In this document: one piece after another, positions 18,903-29,193 of the stretch
How positions within the stretch are numbered: the first letter of the stretch is position 1
How the letters are laid out: each line of letters opens with the position of its first letter
Origin: JBFFMO01 sp041390025
GTDB lineage: Bacteria; Myxococcota_A; Bradymonadia; Bradymonadales; Bradymonadaceae
Length of the DNA stretch: 64,000 nucleotides
Assembly (NCBI GenBank): GCA_041390025.1
Contig: JAWKQR010000014.1
Location: forward strand, 62,001-126,000
Direction of reading: 5' to 3'
The notes under the pieces: model-generated
Told to the model about the DNA's origin: nothing
The model's database searches: none
What the model saw: only the letters and a program-made list of their open reading frames with translations
Program-made: the position numbers and the translations under genes

Positions 18903-20726
18903 TTAGGGCTTGCCCAAAGCGAGCCGCCCATCGTCCATGGCGACCAGAAAAGCCTCGGCCGCCGGGGCAAATGCGCTGAGGTTTGGCATCGGTGTTTCGG
19001 ACATGACCTCGCCTGTGTTGACGTCGCGCGTCACCCAAACCGTCGTCAGGCCACGTCCAACCAAATGGTGCAAGGTGTCACCGACGACCACCAGATTGTG
19101 CGCGTTCGCAACGTCTGTCGCGAACCCGTCCACGCGCCCAAGCTTGGTTGCCGTTGCGTAAAAGATGTGGTCTGGCGCGCTTGCGACCCATTCGATTGGC
19201 TTCGAAATCCCGGACTTTGCGGCATCGAAATCCACCTGAAACAGGCGAGGAGGCCGACCGATCTTGTGCGGCTCCCGGGTGAGTTCGGACAGCGTGACCG
19301 TCAGGCCGAGCGGGTGTTTGAAGGCCATCGCATCCACCACATCGCGCTTTTTGCGCGAGGGCCGCTGGGTCACATCCGTAAACTCGCCGGTCAAAGTGTC
19401 AAACGACACGATGCCTTGGACAAATCGACCATCAACCGTGGCACAGCGCGGTTCACACAAGATGGTTGCGCGCTCGTCGAACGCCATCACAGGCGGCAGG
19501 GATTCGTGCGGGTGCACAAACACAAACGTCTGACGTTGCATCGACTTTAGGTCGACACGGTCGATCGCGCCCTCGCGCCCAACCACCAAGCAAACATCGC
19601 CCGCGCACACGATTTGCCGCACAGTGCGTAATGGGAAGACCGACGACGGCTGTTCGGCCGGAATGCGCTGCAGCGTCTGCCCAAACCGGCGCGCGATGGT
19701 CTTGCCGTCGAAAAACAGCGCACCCGATGCTGCGGCGTCTAGGCGCACGGTGGACGTTTCGCGATGGCGCCAGACCGCGGGGGGCGTGACGCCCAACCCG
19801 ACGACCTCGTCGTCGATGCTCTGGGCATCCGAGGCACCCCAATCAAAACGGGGACTGACCCCGTTCGCGCTCCATAGGGCGGCCTGCGCGTAGGGCGACT
19901 GCCACGAGGGCTCGGCCGGCCACCACTGCGCCAGGAAGCCATTTGCAACCCCAAAGACCCGGTCGACCTCTTCGAGGTCCGCGATCAGCTCAAACGTTCC
20001 GTCGGGTGCGTTCGCGACCTCGATCCCTACGGACGACTTGCGGAAGATCCGTGTGTGTTGGGGGTCCATCCACACGTCGGAGAAAGAGCCGGTGAACTCC
20101 TGATGGCCGTCGGCCCAGGCCACAAGCCAGGTGTCGCCGCGCTGCACCACGATCGCCCCGTCTTTTGCGTCCACGCGCGATACGGGCACCTTGGATTCGA
20201 CCAGCTTCGTCCAGCCGTCCTGTGTCCAGCGCATCACGCCAGTGTCGGTCAGCACCAAAAGTCGTTCGCGATCCCAGATCATGCTGGCTTGAGGTTGGGC
20301 GCCCCGCATCAGGGCGGGCATCGCGAGCGATTCCGTCGCCTTTACGGTTGTGCCCTCAAGCACGGTCACCGTGCTCGCCGAGCGAACCGCCGTGTAACGC
20401 GGGCCGCGCGCCACAAACGTGGCGTCGCTGGGAACGTCGATCCGCGTGCCGTCACCTCCAACCATGACGTCGTAAAGATACGCCTGTCCATCATTGCGCT
20501 GGAGCAAGGTCTTGCCGACCACGGTGGATGGGTCAAGGTCGAGCGTCTGGCCGACCGGCAGCACACGAGCCAACTTTAGCGGAACGTCGGCGAAGGTCGA
20601 CGTCCATTCGCGCGTCGCTGGTGCCTCGATCTTCTGGGCGAGGGTGGACGGTTCAGGCGGAGCTTCAGCAGGCGGAGCGTCACAGGCGACACATGCCACA
20701 AAAAAACCGACCCAATATGCTCTCAT
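18903..20726 (-). CDS. Lipoprotein, probable beta-propeller, coupled to kinase gene
   Basis: A 607-residue lipoprotein. The ATG at 20726 sits one base after the stop of the kinase gene (TGACATG) and opens a signal peptide with lipobox VAC (Cys15, FFVACVAC). The mature N-terminus is Pro/Ala/Glu-rich. The rest is beta-rich with repeated sequences such as VSRVDAKDGAIVVQRGDTWLV and VCLVVGREGAIDRVDL, which suggests a propeller, but no known family is recognised. Position as third gene of an OmpA-kinase-lipoprotein operon suggests a cell-envelope function linked to the kinase. Confidence 0.82.
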   Translation of the reverse strand: MRAYWVGFFVACVACDAPPAEAPPEPSTLAQKIEAPATREWTSTFADVPLKLARVLPVGQTLDLDPSTVVGKTLLQRNDGQAYLYDVMVGGDGTRIDVPSDATFVARGPRYTAVRSASTVTVLEGTTVKATESLAMPALMRGAQPQASMIWDRERLLVLTDTGVMRWTQDGWTKLVESKVPVSRVDAKDGAIVVQRGDTWLVAWADGHQEFTGSFSDVWMDPQHTRIFRKSSVGIEVANAPDGTFELIADLEEVDRVFGVANGFLAQWWPAEPSWQSPYAQAALWSANGVSPRFDWGASDAQSIDDEVVGLGVTPPAVWRHRETSTVRLDAAASGALFFDGKTIARRFGQTLQRIPAEQPSSVFPLRTVRQIVCAGDVCLVVGREGAIDRVDLKSMQRQTFVFVHPHESLPPVMAFDERATILCEPRCATVDGRFVQGIVSFDTLTGEFTDVTQRPSRKKRDVVDAMAFKHPLGLTVTLSELTREPHKIGRPPRLFQVDFDAAKSGISKPIEWVASAPDHIFYATATKLGRVDGFATDVANAHNLVVVGDTLHHLVGRGLTTVWVTRDVNTGEVMSETPMPNLSAFAPAAEAFLVAMDDGRLALGKP

Positions 20727-20727
20727 G

Positions 20728-22505
20728 TCAGTGGTCCTTGCGCAGTGAACCGTTTCCAAAGATGGCGTCTTCGGACAAGCCCTCTTTGGGCGGCTTTGGC
20801 GTGGGGTCTTTTGTGATCGTCGGCTGCGGGTTGGCGACGTGTTTGACGTCAGGTTTTGGCCGAGCTGGTTTCTGGCCAGACTTGACGGCGCCTTGGGCGT
20901 TCGAGCCGTCCCGCAGGGCAAACTGAACGTTCGCGCGTGCCAAATCGATCACGGGTCCCACGGGTTTTGGCACCGCAACCGGTGTCGGAGCCGCCACAAC
21001 GACGGGCGTGGGTGCGGGCTCTACGTGTTTTTGTTGCGACGCCCAGAACAAATAGAAGACCCCCGCACAGACGATCAAAGTGACGACGCCAATCCCAATC
21101 GCGATCACGCTCAACGAACGGTCTGCGTTGATCTCTTTGGGGCGATTGGACTCAATCGTCGAGTCCGTGTGAGGCCGAGCCTCGGGATTGGTCTCGGTCT
21201 TTGGGGGCAGCGGCGCTGTTGGCGCTTGTGTCGCTTCGGGCGTTTGCAGCATCACGCCCGTGGCAGCAAACGGATCGGGGTCCCCGGCACGCACCTTTAC
21301 GCGGTCCGCCTTGATGATGTCAGGGTTTTGCAGCGGCGTGGTCGGGTAGATCTCGTCCTTGGTCTCGAACGGATAAACGTTGGTGGGCTTGTCGTCGTCG
21401 ATCTTGGTCAAATACCGCTCGACGTCGGTTTCCCGCCGCAACCCCTGCGTTGGGCCGCTCGGGGCCGACTCGCCGTTTGGGAGCTTGGGCAGCAACCACG
21501 CGTCGACCACCTGATCAAACGTCATGCCGGCTTCAGAAGGCACGCGGTCCAGATGCATTTCGCGTTGGATAGCTTCGATGCGCTCGCGGACCGCACGCGC
21601 CGTCGTTGGGCGTTTTTCCCGCGATTTGGACATCAATTCCGAGGCCAGATCCTCGACCGAATTCGGCAGCGACCCACCAGGAATCAATGACCGCAGCTGC
21701 GGCGGCGATTCTTGGATGTGTTTGATCATCACCTGCAGACTGTTGGTGCCGCTAAACGGCGGCCAACCCGAGACCATCTCGAAAAAGATCACGCCCAGCG
21801 CATACAGGTCTGCGCGCGAGTCCAAGGTTTCGTTTTGAGCCTGTTCGGGCGCCATGTACGCCGGCGTGCCGCACACCATGCCCGTCGCTGTGATCTGGGT
21901 GTTCGCCTCGAGCGCGCGGGCGATGCCGAAGTCGAGCACCTTGGCTTGACCGAGCCGTCCGCCATCGGCATCACCAAGATGTTGTCGGGCTTGAGGTCAC
22001 GATGGATGACCCCTGCGTTATGAGGCTCCGACAACGCGCCACAGACCTGGTGCGCGATGTCCAGGGCGAGCGGAAGCCGCATGCGCCCCTTGGACAGCAA
22101 ATCCGCCAGGTTAAAGCCGTTGACGAGCTCCATGACCAAGTACAAAAGGTCACGGTCGCGGTCCTGACCAAACTCGATCAGACGCACGATGTTGGGGTGG
22201 GTCAGCTGCGAAATCGTGCGTGCTTCTCGGAAAAAGCGTTCCAGCGCGATGTCTCGGTTGGCGAGCTCGGGCCGCAGAACTTTGACGGCCACGTCACGGT
22301 TTACCGAGAGCTGAACCCCGCGATACACCGAGCCCATGCCGCCTTCGCCGATGAGCTTTTCGATGCGAAATCGCTCATCGATCACCATGCCGATCAGGGG
22401 GTCTTTGCCGCGCTCAAGCGAGAACACACGCGATCCGTCATGCGGGCAAAGCCGCATGGAATCATCGTCAAACGTGCGAGCGCACTCAGGGCAGTACTGG
22501 GTCAT
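20728..22505 (-). CDS. Membrane Ser/Thr protein kinase with N-terminal zinc ribbon (one-base frameshift)
   Basis: Repaired length 592 residues. The N-terminus has two Cys pairs (CPECARTF, LCPHDGS) forming a probable zinc ribbon. The Hanks-type kinase domain follows: glycine loop IGEGGMGSVY, VAVKVLRPE with the ATP lysine, IHRDLKPDNILV, LDFGIAR, GTPAYMAPEQA. A disordered Pro-rich region and one membrane helix (SLSVIAIGIGVVTLIVCAG) come next, then a short Pro-rich segment, presumably periplasmic. The frame breaks at about 21944-21947, just before the DFG motif: one missing base turns AKVLDFG into unrelated sequence ending near 21789, while the correct frame resumes and runs to 20728. The gene overlaps the OmpA gene by 20 bp and precedes the lipoprotein by one base, so all three form an operon. 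Confidence 0.88.
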
Positions 22506-24327
22506 GGAATCCGGTCCTAGGCGTGTCCATTGTGGACACGGCCGGACGCGGACGCAAGTTCAACACCACCGGTTCACCGTTGATCTCAACCACTCGGAAC
22601 TCGACGCGTCGGTTCTTCTCGCGGGCCTCCTCCGAAAATCCCTTGGCGATCGGGTCGGATTCACCGAGGCCGATGGCGCGCAAGCGACTTGCGGCGATGC
22701 CTTTTGCGATCAGGTAGTCGCGCACTGCCTCGGCCCGAAGTTTGGACAGCTCGAGGTTGTAAACGTGGAAGCCGCGGTCGTCGGTGTGGCCTTCGACTTG
22801 GAGCAAGGTGATCTGTGCGTTGGCTTTCAACAACGCGGCTACCTCGTCGAGGATGGCGTGGCTCTCGGGTTTGATCGTTGCGGCGTTGTAGTCGAACTGA
22901 ATCTTCTCAGAAATCTCCGCCTTGTTGCCTTCGAGGCGCACATTGGGCTCGCCCTCATCTGGGCAGCCGTCCTCGTCGTCCACGCCGTTGACGACTTCCG
23001 GTTCTTGCGGGCATTCGTCGCTGGCGTCTGGAATGCCGTCTCGGTCGTTGTCGACATCTGGGCATCCGTCGGCGTCTTCGAAGCCGTCGACGTCTTCGGC
23101 GAGCTCGGGGCATTGGTCGGTGTCGTCAAACACGCCGTCGTTGTCCTTGTCGGCCAGCGGGCACCCCTGTTGTTCGGGTTTGCCCGGCGTTTCTGGGCAC
23201 TTGTCTTCGGTGTCGAGCACCCCGTCGCCATCGACGTCGTCCTCGGGACAGCCATCGCGGTCGTCGAGCTGGTCGAAGTCTTCGGCGTCCTGTGGGCATT
23301 TGTCGGCGCGATCTTGGATGCCGTCGCCGTCGTTGTCATCGTCTGGGCATCCATCGGCGTCCTCGAATCCATCGAGGTCTTCCGGTTCTTGCGGACATGC
23401 GTCGTCGCGGTCGTCGATGCCGTCTTGGTCAACGTCCGAAGCGGCGGGCGACCATGTCACACCCGCAAACGCACGAAAGCCCGGCGTGCCGACGGCGTCG
23501 TTCAACCCGATGCCGCCCCCGGCCTGCACCAAGATGTCGTAGGGCAGGTCGAAACGAAAGCCTGCTTGAGCTTCGACGGGGTTCTGGCCAGTGGTGTCGG
23601 CGTCGCTGTGGGTAGCAGCACCGAACACGTTGGCGATGACCTGCACGCGCGGCGTGATGACCGGAAGATGTGCCCCGACCGACCACTTGAGCGTGTTGTC
23701 GGTCACCAGGTTGTTCGTCGTCTTGGCTTCGCGAAACTGATAACCCACGTTCGCCGCTACGCCAGCGCCGCCCTGCAGCTCCCAATCCACAACCAAACGA
23801 GGTTCGACGCGAACGACGCCATCGGAGTTGAAGCTCGCGCTGTCTCCGGTGGGGACATAGACCGGTGCGAGCAAGCCCACACCAAAACCACCCGTCCACT
23901 CGTGCTTGACCAAGGTCACTTTTGGCACCACCCGAACGTCGGCCAGCGCGAAGGATGCCACGCCGTCGGGCACACCAAAATCGGCCACCGCGTCGCCGTC
24001 CTGGTAGGCCACGATGGGAAGCATGAAACCGACTTCAAACCAGTCGAACAATCCAATGGCCCCGCCGACTTCGACGTGCAATTGGGATTTCAACAGGTAG
24101 CCCGTTGTCTGCCCATCGCGCACGAGCCTCAGTGGCGCATCCGCGTAGTGCACCAACACGTCAGCCGACGGGGTGAGGTGGCCCAATACCTCACTTTGTG
24201 CGGTTCCCAAGATGTTGTTGCGTTGTGCTGGAAGCGGTTCGAACTGCTCGACCTGAACCGATTGTGCGTTTGCGGACGCAGCGAATAATGTTGTCGCTGC
24301 CACGACAAGTAAGTGTTTGAGTTTCAT
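22486..24327 (-). CDS. OmpA-family outer-membrane protein with thrombospondin type 3 repeats
   Basis: A 613-residue protein. A signal peptide (cleavage after ANA) precedes a beta-barrel-like domain of about 270 residues. Residues about 290-460 are calcium-binding thrombospondin type 3 repeats of the DxDxDGxxD type (DVDQDGIDDRDDACP, DGFEDADGCPD and six or so similar units). The C-terminal OmpA domain binds peptidoglycan: IQFDYNAATIKPESHAIL, VEGHTDDRG, LSKLRAEAVRDYL, NRRVEFRV. The role is to anchor the outer membrane to the cell wall and perhaps form a pore. It is the first gene of the operon with the zinc-ribbon kinase and the lipoprotein. Confidence 0.92.
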   Translation of the reverse strand: MKLKHLLVVAATTLFAASANAQSVQVEQFEPLPAQRNNILGTAQSEVLGHLTPSADVLVHYADAPLRLVRDGQTTGYLLKSQLHVEVGGAIGLFDWFEVGFMLPIVAYQDGDAVADFGVPDGVASFALADVRVVPKVTLVKHEWTGGFGVGLLAPVYVPTGDSASFNSDGVVRVEPRLVVDWELQGGAGVAANVGYQFREAKTTNNLVTDNTLKWSVGAHLPVITPRVQVIANVFGAATHSDADTTGQNPVEAQAGFRFDLPYDILVQAGGGIGLNDAVGTPGFRAFAGVTWSPAASDVDQDGIDDRDDACPQEPEDLDGFEDADGCPDDDNDGDGIQDRADKCPQDAEDFDQLDDRDGCPEDDVDGDGVLDTEDKCPETPGKPEQQGCPLADKDNDGVFDDTDQCPELAEDVDGFEDADGCPDVDNDRDGIPDASDECPQEPEVVNGVDDEDGCPDEGEPNVRLEGNKAEISEKIQFDYNAATIKPESHAILDEVAALLKANAQITLLQVEGHTDDRGFHVYNLELSKLRAEAVRDYLIAKGIAASRLRAIGLGESDPIAKGFSEEAREKNRRVEFRVVEINGEPVVLNLRPRPAVSTMDTPRTGFHDPVLP

Positions 24328-24396
24328 GTGTGCCCTTTCCCTTCCGACTGCCCTACCGTTGGAATCGGCACGTCTGGGAAAAAGCTTTATCGAATT

Positions 24397-25785
24397 CTAG
24401 TTTCTCAGCTGGCCCGAGATCAGGTCGATGGGCTCCGAGGGAATCACCAAGCCGGTCAGGTCGTATTCGGTGGCGTCGGTGATCTGGACTTCGAGGATGT
24501 CGCCGGGTGTCGGGAAATCCCCGCCATGCTCGAACGACAGGTAGGTCACACCGTCGATATCGGGTGCTTGGCCGTAGTGTCGACCTTCGAACACAAGCTC
24601 GTGTTCTTCCGAGACGCCGTCGACGATGACCTGCGTCGTCTGGCCGATCCACGCTTGGTTCTTGGCGAGGCTGATGCCTTGCTGAAGCTCCATGAGGGCG
24701 TTGTAGCGCTCCTGTTTGACGTGGGCGGGGACGTCGTCGCCAAGTTCAAACGCCGACGTGCCTTCTTCGGGGCTGTAGGTAAACACGCCGACGCGGTCGA
24801 ATTCGACTTCCTTGACCCAGTCGTAGAGTTCTTGGAATTCGGCATCGGTCTCGCCGGGGTAACCCACGATGAACGTCGTGCGCAGCACCATGTCTTCGAT
24901 CGCGCGGATGCGCTCGATCAGACGCGCTTGCTTGTCGCGCTGAATGTTGCGTTTCATCGACTTCAGCAGGCGCTGGTTGATGTGCTGCAGGGGCATGTCG
25001 ACGTAGGGCAACAGCTTGTTCAGGCTCGAGAAACACTCAAGCAGCTCGTCGGTGAAATTCCACGGATACATGTAGAGCAGGCGAACCCAGTCGATGCCCT
25101 CGGCCTGCGTGTCGAGCTGACGCAGCAGGCGAATCAGGTAGTCCTGATTTTCTTTTGGATTCAGGTCGATGCCGTAGCTCGTCATGTCCTGCGCGACCAA
25201 GATGACCTCGCGCACGCCGCTGCGGCCAAGCTTGCTGGCCTCGGTTACGACGTCTTCGATGGTGCGGCTGTTCTGCGTGCCACGGATTTTCGGGATGATG
25301 CAGAAGCTGCACGATCGCGAGCAACCTTCGGCGATCTTCAGGTAGGCCGAGCCGCCACGAATTGTGTTCGTGCGCGCGACCTCGTTGTCCATGATGAAGC
25401 TGCCAGGCTGAATGTATGCGCGATCCGACAGTTGGCCTTTGATCGCCTTGTTGATCGACGTGAACGTCTTGGTGCCCAAGAACGTGTCGACCTCGGGGAT
25501 CTCGCGGACCAGGTCATCGGCATAGCGCTGCGCCAAGCAACCCGTGACGATAACCTTGCTCAGGCGGCCCTGATTCTTGAGCTCGACCATCTCCATGATG
25601 GTGTCGATGGACTCTTCCTTGGCCGCGTCGATGAAACCACAGGTGTTGATGACCACCACTTCGGCCTCGTCCACATCCCCGACCATCGCGAAGTCGTTTT
25701 CGGCCTGGATCATGCCAACCATGACCTCCGAATCGACGCGGTTCTTGGGGCAGCCCAGCGAAATCATATGTACTTTTGTGGTCAT
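24397..25785 (-). CDS. rimO: Ribosomal protein S12 methylthiotransferase
   Basis: A 462-residue radical-SAM enzyme that adds a methylthio group to an aspartate of ribosomal protein S12. The N-terminal domain has the three cluster cysteines in SLGCPKNRVDSE, INTCGFI and TGCLAQRY. The radical-SAM motif is GCSRSCSFCIIP (CxxxCxxC), and YPGETDAEF is typical of the family. A C-terminal TRAM-like domain follows. I prefer the ATG at 25785, which matches the family start; a GTG at 25800 is in frame but has no ribosome site either. It appears to be a single gene, 69 bp before the OmpA operon end of the neighbouring transcript. Confidence 0.94.
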   Translation of the reverse strand: MTTKVHMISLGCPKNRVDSEVMVGMIQAENDFAMVGDVDEAEVVVINTCGFIDAAKEESIDTIMEMVELKNQGRLSKVIVTGCLAQRYADDLVREIPEVDTFLGTKTFTSINKAIKGQLSDRAYIQPGSFIMDNEVARTNTIRGGSAYLKIAEGCSRSCSFCIIPKIRGTQNSRTIEDVVTEASKLGRSGVREVILVAQDMTSYGIDLNPKENQDYLIRLLRQLDTQAEGIDWVRLLYMYPWNFTDELLECFSSLNKLLPYVDMPLQHINQRLLKSMKRNIQRDKQARLIERIRAIEDMVLRTTFIVGYPGETDAEFQELYDWVKEVEFDRVGVFTYSPEEGTSAFELGDDVPAHVKQERYNALMELQQGISLAKNQAWIGQTTQVIVDGVSEEHELVFEGRHYGQAPDIDGVTYLSFEHGGDFPTPGDILEVQITDATEYDLTGLVIPSEPIDLISGQLRN

Positions 25786-25975
25786 CTTATCGGCCCGCAC
25801 AGCAAGGGGTTAAACGGGCGCGGAGGCTAGCGGAACCGGGGCAGGCCGTCAAACAGCTGTGGAAGAAGAACTCCGCTCTCAGAGAGCAAGTTACGACAGG
25901 AATGCGGTCTGTCGGACAGGCGACTGCCGTCGTGGATTTATGCTCGTGTAGAATGGCATAAAGTCGGATTGAGGG

Positions 25976-26007
25976 GGATCGTCGACCATCCAGAGGCCAC
26001 GATATGC
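25976..26007 (-). repeat. 32-bp intergenic copy of a piece of the neighbouring protease gene
   Basis: The 32 bases are identical to 27857-27888 inside the trypsin-like gene, same orientation; in that gene they encode AYRGLWMVDDP. Flanks differ on both sides. It lies in the non-coding stretch 25786-26041 between rimO and the protease, which otherwise holds no gene that I can support. Confidence 0.75.
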
Positions 26008-26041
26008 GAGTGTTAAACGGTCCCGCTGAAAGAAGGATGAA

Positions 26042-28374
26042 CTAAGGCGCAGCGTTGCACTTCAACGCGACATTCACCAATTGCCCCTTGTCGTTGTAGT
26101 GCATTCTCATCCCGGAAATAATTCGGCGATTTCCACAAGATATCGATTCGTTGACACTGCCTGTGGGGTCACCTATTCGTTGCGTTAGTGAGTACCTGTG
26201 TGTAGCCGCCTGTCTACTAATGGTATAGTTGTAATCCCCGGCGCAAGAAGCGGCACCTCAATGGTCTGGTTCTCAACCGGCAGAGCACTGGAGTTGCGCA
26301 TACATTCGAGCTCTTCTAATGCTGCAAGGTGTCCGTTTTCGCGGCGGAAGCCCAGCCCGTACAGATAGTAGTTTGGCGGACACAACTTCATCGGCGCAGG
26401 CCGCAGACTTTCGGTTTCATCGTCGACGAAGTACTCAGAATTGAGGGCGTATCGAAGGCGCGAACTGTGGTTCAGTATTGGCTCAATTCCGGTAAATGAA
26501 CTTGGACCAGCAGTACGAAGCCAACGCCAATTTTCATAATAGACGATTGGATCCCAAATTGAGCAAACGGGCTTGAACGTGCCAATTCCGCCGTTCCGCG
26601 ATGGAAACCCTCGTAACCCAATCATGCCGCCGGGTACCATTTCGTGCGGGTGTCCATCCGTGTCTTGGACGACTACTCGTCCTGGAAGCTTCGCGACTAA
26701 GCGATCGCAATCAACCGAATAGACGCCGCCGGTGGCAGCAACGTAAGTATTCCCCGTCTCGTCAGGCACGAACTCGAATTTGGTTGCTGGTAATCCAGAA
26801 TCAACCAAATCGCCCGAAATATCCCATCGTTTGCAATATTTGTAACAATTTTCAGTCTCGTCACAGATCGTCCTAACATCCGCGCAGGCGGGTAAGGATT
26901 GAAGACATTCGGGACCTTCGCAACGCTGAACCTGCGCCTCGTAGGGTGAAAAGATTAAAACATCATCTTCTCGTCCCGCCCGAGCAAATCCCACGAAATG
27001 ACTATTGGCGTCGTAAGGTGCGGATCCATTCCACTGGTTCGATGCGCCCATGGAGTCACGCGATACCGAGATAACACTGCCAAGTTTTAGCGGCGCAAAT
27101 CGGTCGCTGTCAGTCCATTGCCCATCACCGCCATAACCTGCACAATCCCGCGTCGGGCACGTCAGCATGCCACCACCGCTGGATCCGGCTAGCGCCGAAA
27201 TTTCTCCCTGAACCCCTTCTGGTTTATAAAATCGGGATTGCGGCATTCCGTTGGGTTCAATTCCACAGATTAGTTCTTCAGGTGAAAAATACTTGTCGTC
27301 CGGAAACAATTGGCCGTCATCGCTCACGAGTGGCGTGCGGATATTGAGTGCGGTCGTGGGAAATGGATAGGCGTTGAAATGAGTCGCCCAAGCCGGGGTT
27401 GGCTCCCCACCACTACCCGATACCTCGCTCTCACTTAACTCTATCTGATTAAAGAGCACGCCCGGTGTGGTAATCACAAACTCGCCAAAACCGAGGTTTT
27501 GGCCAAAAGGTCTAACTTCTTCACCTGCAGGAAAAGATGCCCCGTATTTTTCTGCGTCGTAACGGACTTCGACAAAGGCGAAGTCCGAGTTCCTATCCAC
27601 AGGAAAGAAATCTCCTGACACTGGTACCCCGCTCCACGCGCGACGCAGAGCAACTCGGTCGCCTTGGCCAAGGGGCGCAATAGGGTCTTCGATGGTGCCA
27701 ACAACGTCTCGGACGCCATGTAGCGAAAGCTGGAACATTCGCTCAGGCAAACCCAACGCCTCCTCTGGCTCGGTGCCCGCCGAATAGAGGTCCGTCCCAT
27801 CTTGCTCGGCGAATCCATAAGCTGGGTAGGATATGCCAAACGGCTGTGGCGCAGCTGGATCGTCGACCATCCAGAGGCCACGATATGCAGATAGGGGTGT
27901 AAGACTAGTAACACCGTCAAACATCACTTGGGTGTCGGTGCGAGCATGGGTTCCATCAACCACGTGGTGGGCCGTTGCCAACAAGCCATCACCCACCAAC
28001 GTTGAAGAGCCGACGACAGGTGGAAGCTCGCACCTACGTTGGTCGTTACAGATCTCTCCGCCGAAGCATTCATTGCTGTTGAGACATGGGTCGAAGGTCG
28101 ACGGGGAGCAAGGTACGCTCATCCGATCACGTACATACAATAAGCCAGCGGCCCGCACCGCACTCGCAAGTTGAAAGTCCCGTTGGCCTGACAATGCATT
28201 GCCGTTTTGATGTTCCTCAAAACCTCGGTTACGATACCACCGGTCATGGTGTGCAGCCCGATCGGTTCCGGCAAAGGTGATTTCGTGGCCAAATGTTTGG
28301 TCATCCGGTTGGTCAGGCCCACAGGATATCGCTAGGAACGCAAGTACCGGGGCATGGTAGAGATAGGCCTTCAT
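26042..28374 (-). CDS. Trypsin-like serine protease lipoprotein (one-base frameshift near the end)
   Basis: A lipoprotein (lipobox AISC, Cys18) with a trypsin-like fold. The catalytic triad can be read as His137 in LLATAHHVVD, Asp264 in RNSDFAFVEV and Ser399 in LAGSSGGGML. A small cysteine motif (CLNSNECFGGEICNDQRRC) resembles that of other lipoproteins in this window. The open frame stops at 26185, but a one-base shift at about 26205-26212 continues 50 more codons to a TAG at 26042-26044. That tail (CGNRRIISGMRMHYNDKGQL ending VALKC) repeats the pattern of the preceding segment (CPPNYYLYGLGFRRENGHL ending ELEC), so the two form a tandem C-terminal repeat and the frame repair is convincing. 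Base composition is A/T-richer than the surroundings. The ATGA overlap with the gene upstream shows an operon. Confidence 0.85.
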
Positions 28375-29003
28375 TCACTTCTCCGATAAACAAACGAGTG
28401 GTATTGATCAAATCCATCTCCCGGTTCGCCACACATTGGTGGCAGTTCCACTCGTGTTGTGGCGTTAAATAGGCTCAGACCATAACACCTTCGGGGGTTT
28501 TCGATGGGTCTTTCTGTGCGGAAGATGATTTCGTATTGCGGTCCGAAAGAATAGATGGAGACGTGGGCCCATCCTCTTTCCCAACTTTTCAAGTAGACGG
28601 CGGCCATTCTCTTAAAATGTGGCGCTGAATCACCTCGAGGTGGTAGTTGGAACGCAATGTCCTTTGGTGTTTGGAAGAACTCTCTAGGCAGCAGTACGTA
28701 CCACAAGGCCGGGTCAGCAGGCACATTCGATCCAGCTTTGGCTTGGAGCCATTCATCCATCGGATAAAGATAGAAGTCGTAGGTACTATGAACAATCGGG
28801 TCCGGAATTTTCGGACTTTCCGCCCAAAACTCACTTGTTGTCGCTCCTGAGACACCGTCCTCAAGCGAGAAGATTTCGGCATCGATCTGCGAAAGAATAC
28901 TCTGTTCTGGCTCAGAAAAATGCCAAGCCTCAGCGGTTGGCGGCGCTGGCTCATGCGAACACGCACTAAGACCACAGGCCAGAATCATCAAGTTACGATG
29001 CAT
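28371..29003 (-). CDS. Lipoprotein partner of the trypsin-like protease
   Basis: A 210-residue lipoprotein with lipobox LSAC (Cys15). The mature protein is Pro/Glu-rich at first and then forms a single domain with many aromatic residues (STYDFYLYPMDEWLQ, ALWYVLLPREFF, YEIIFRTERP). I do not recognise the family. It overlaps the protease gene start (ATGA at 28371-28374), is equally A/T-rich, and probably acts with the protease as inhibitor, substrate or partner; this is inference from the coupling only. Confidence 0.75.
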   Translation of the reverse strand: MHRNLMILACGLSACSHEPAPPTAEAWHFSEPEQSILSQIDAEIFSLEDGVSGATTSEFWAESPKIPDPIVHSTYDFYLYPMDEWLQAKAGSNVPADPALWYVLLPREFFQTPKDIAFQLPPRGDSAPHFKRMAAVYLKSWERGWAHVSIYSFGPQYEIIFRTERPIENPRRCYGLSLFNATTRVELPPMCGEPGDGFDQYHSFVYRRSE

Positions 29004-29069
29004 TTGCTCCCCACGTTGAAGACTTGCGGTGATGCCCCTTAAGACGGAGGGGGTGGGTAGAGTTTATCG

Positions 29070-29096
29070 ATACCATTTTAGGGGTGTCAATGGTAT
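29070..29096. other. Hairpin in the gap upstream of the lipoprotein-protease pair
   Basis: The 8-bp inverted repeat ATACCATT/AATGGTAT is separated by 11 bases. A second one, GAGTGG...CCACTC, lies at about 29107-29135. The 190-bp gap 29004-29193 holds no gene. Neither hairpin has a proper T-tract; either could be an operator or end signal of the AspRS transcript side. Confidence 0.35.
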
Positions 29097-29193
29097 GCTT
29101 GTGTTTTGAGTGGTCCTGGGTTCACCGGAGCCACTCCACAAAGATCTTGGGGGTGCCAATGTGCAATTCGCACCCACCAATAGTTTATTGGAA

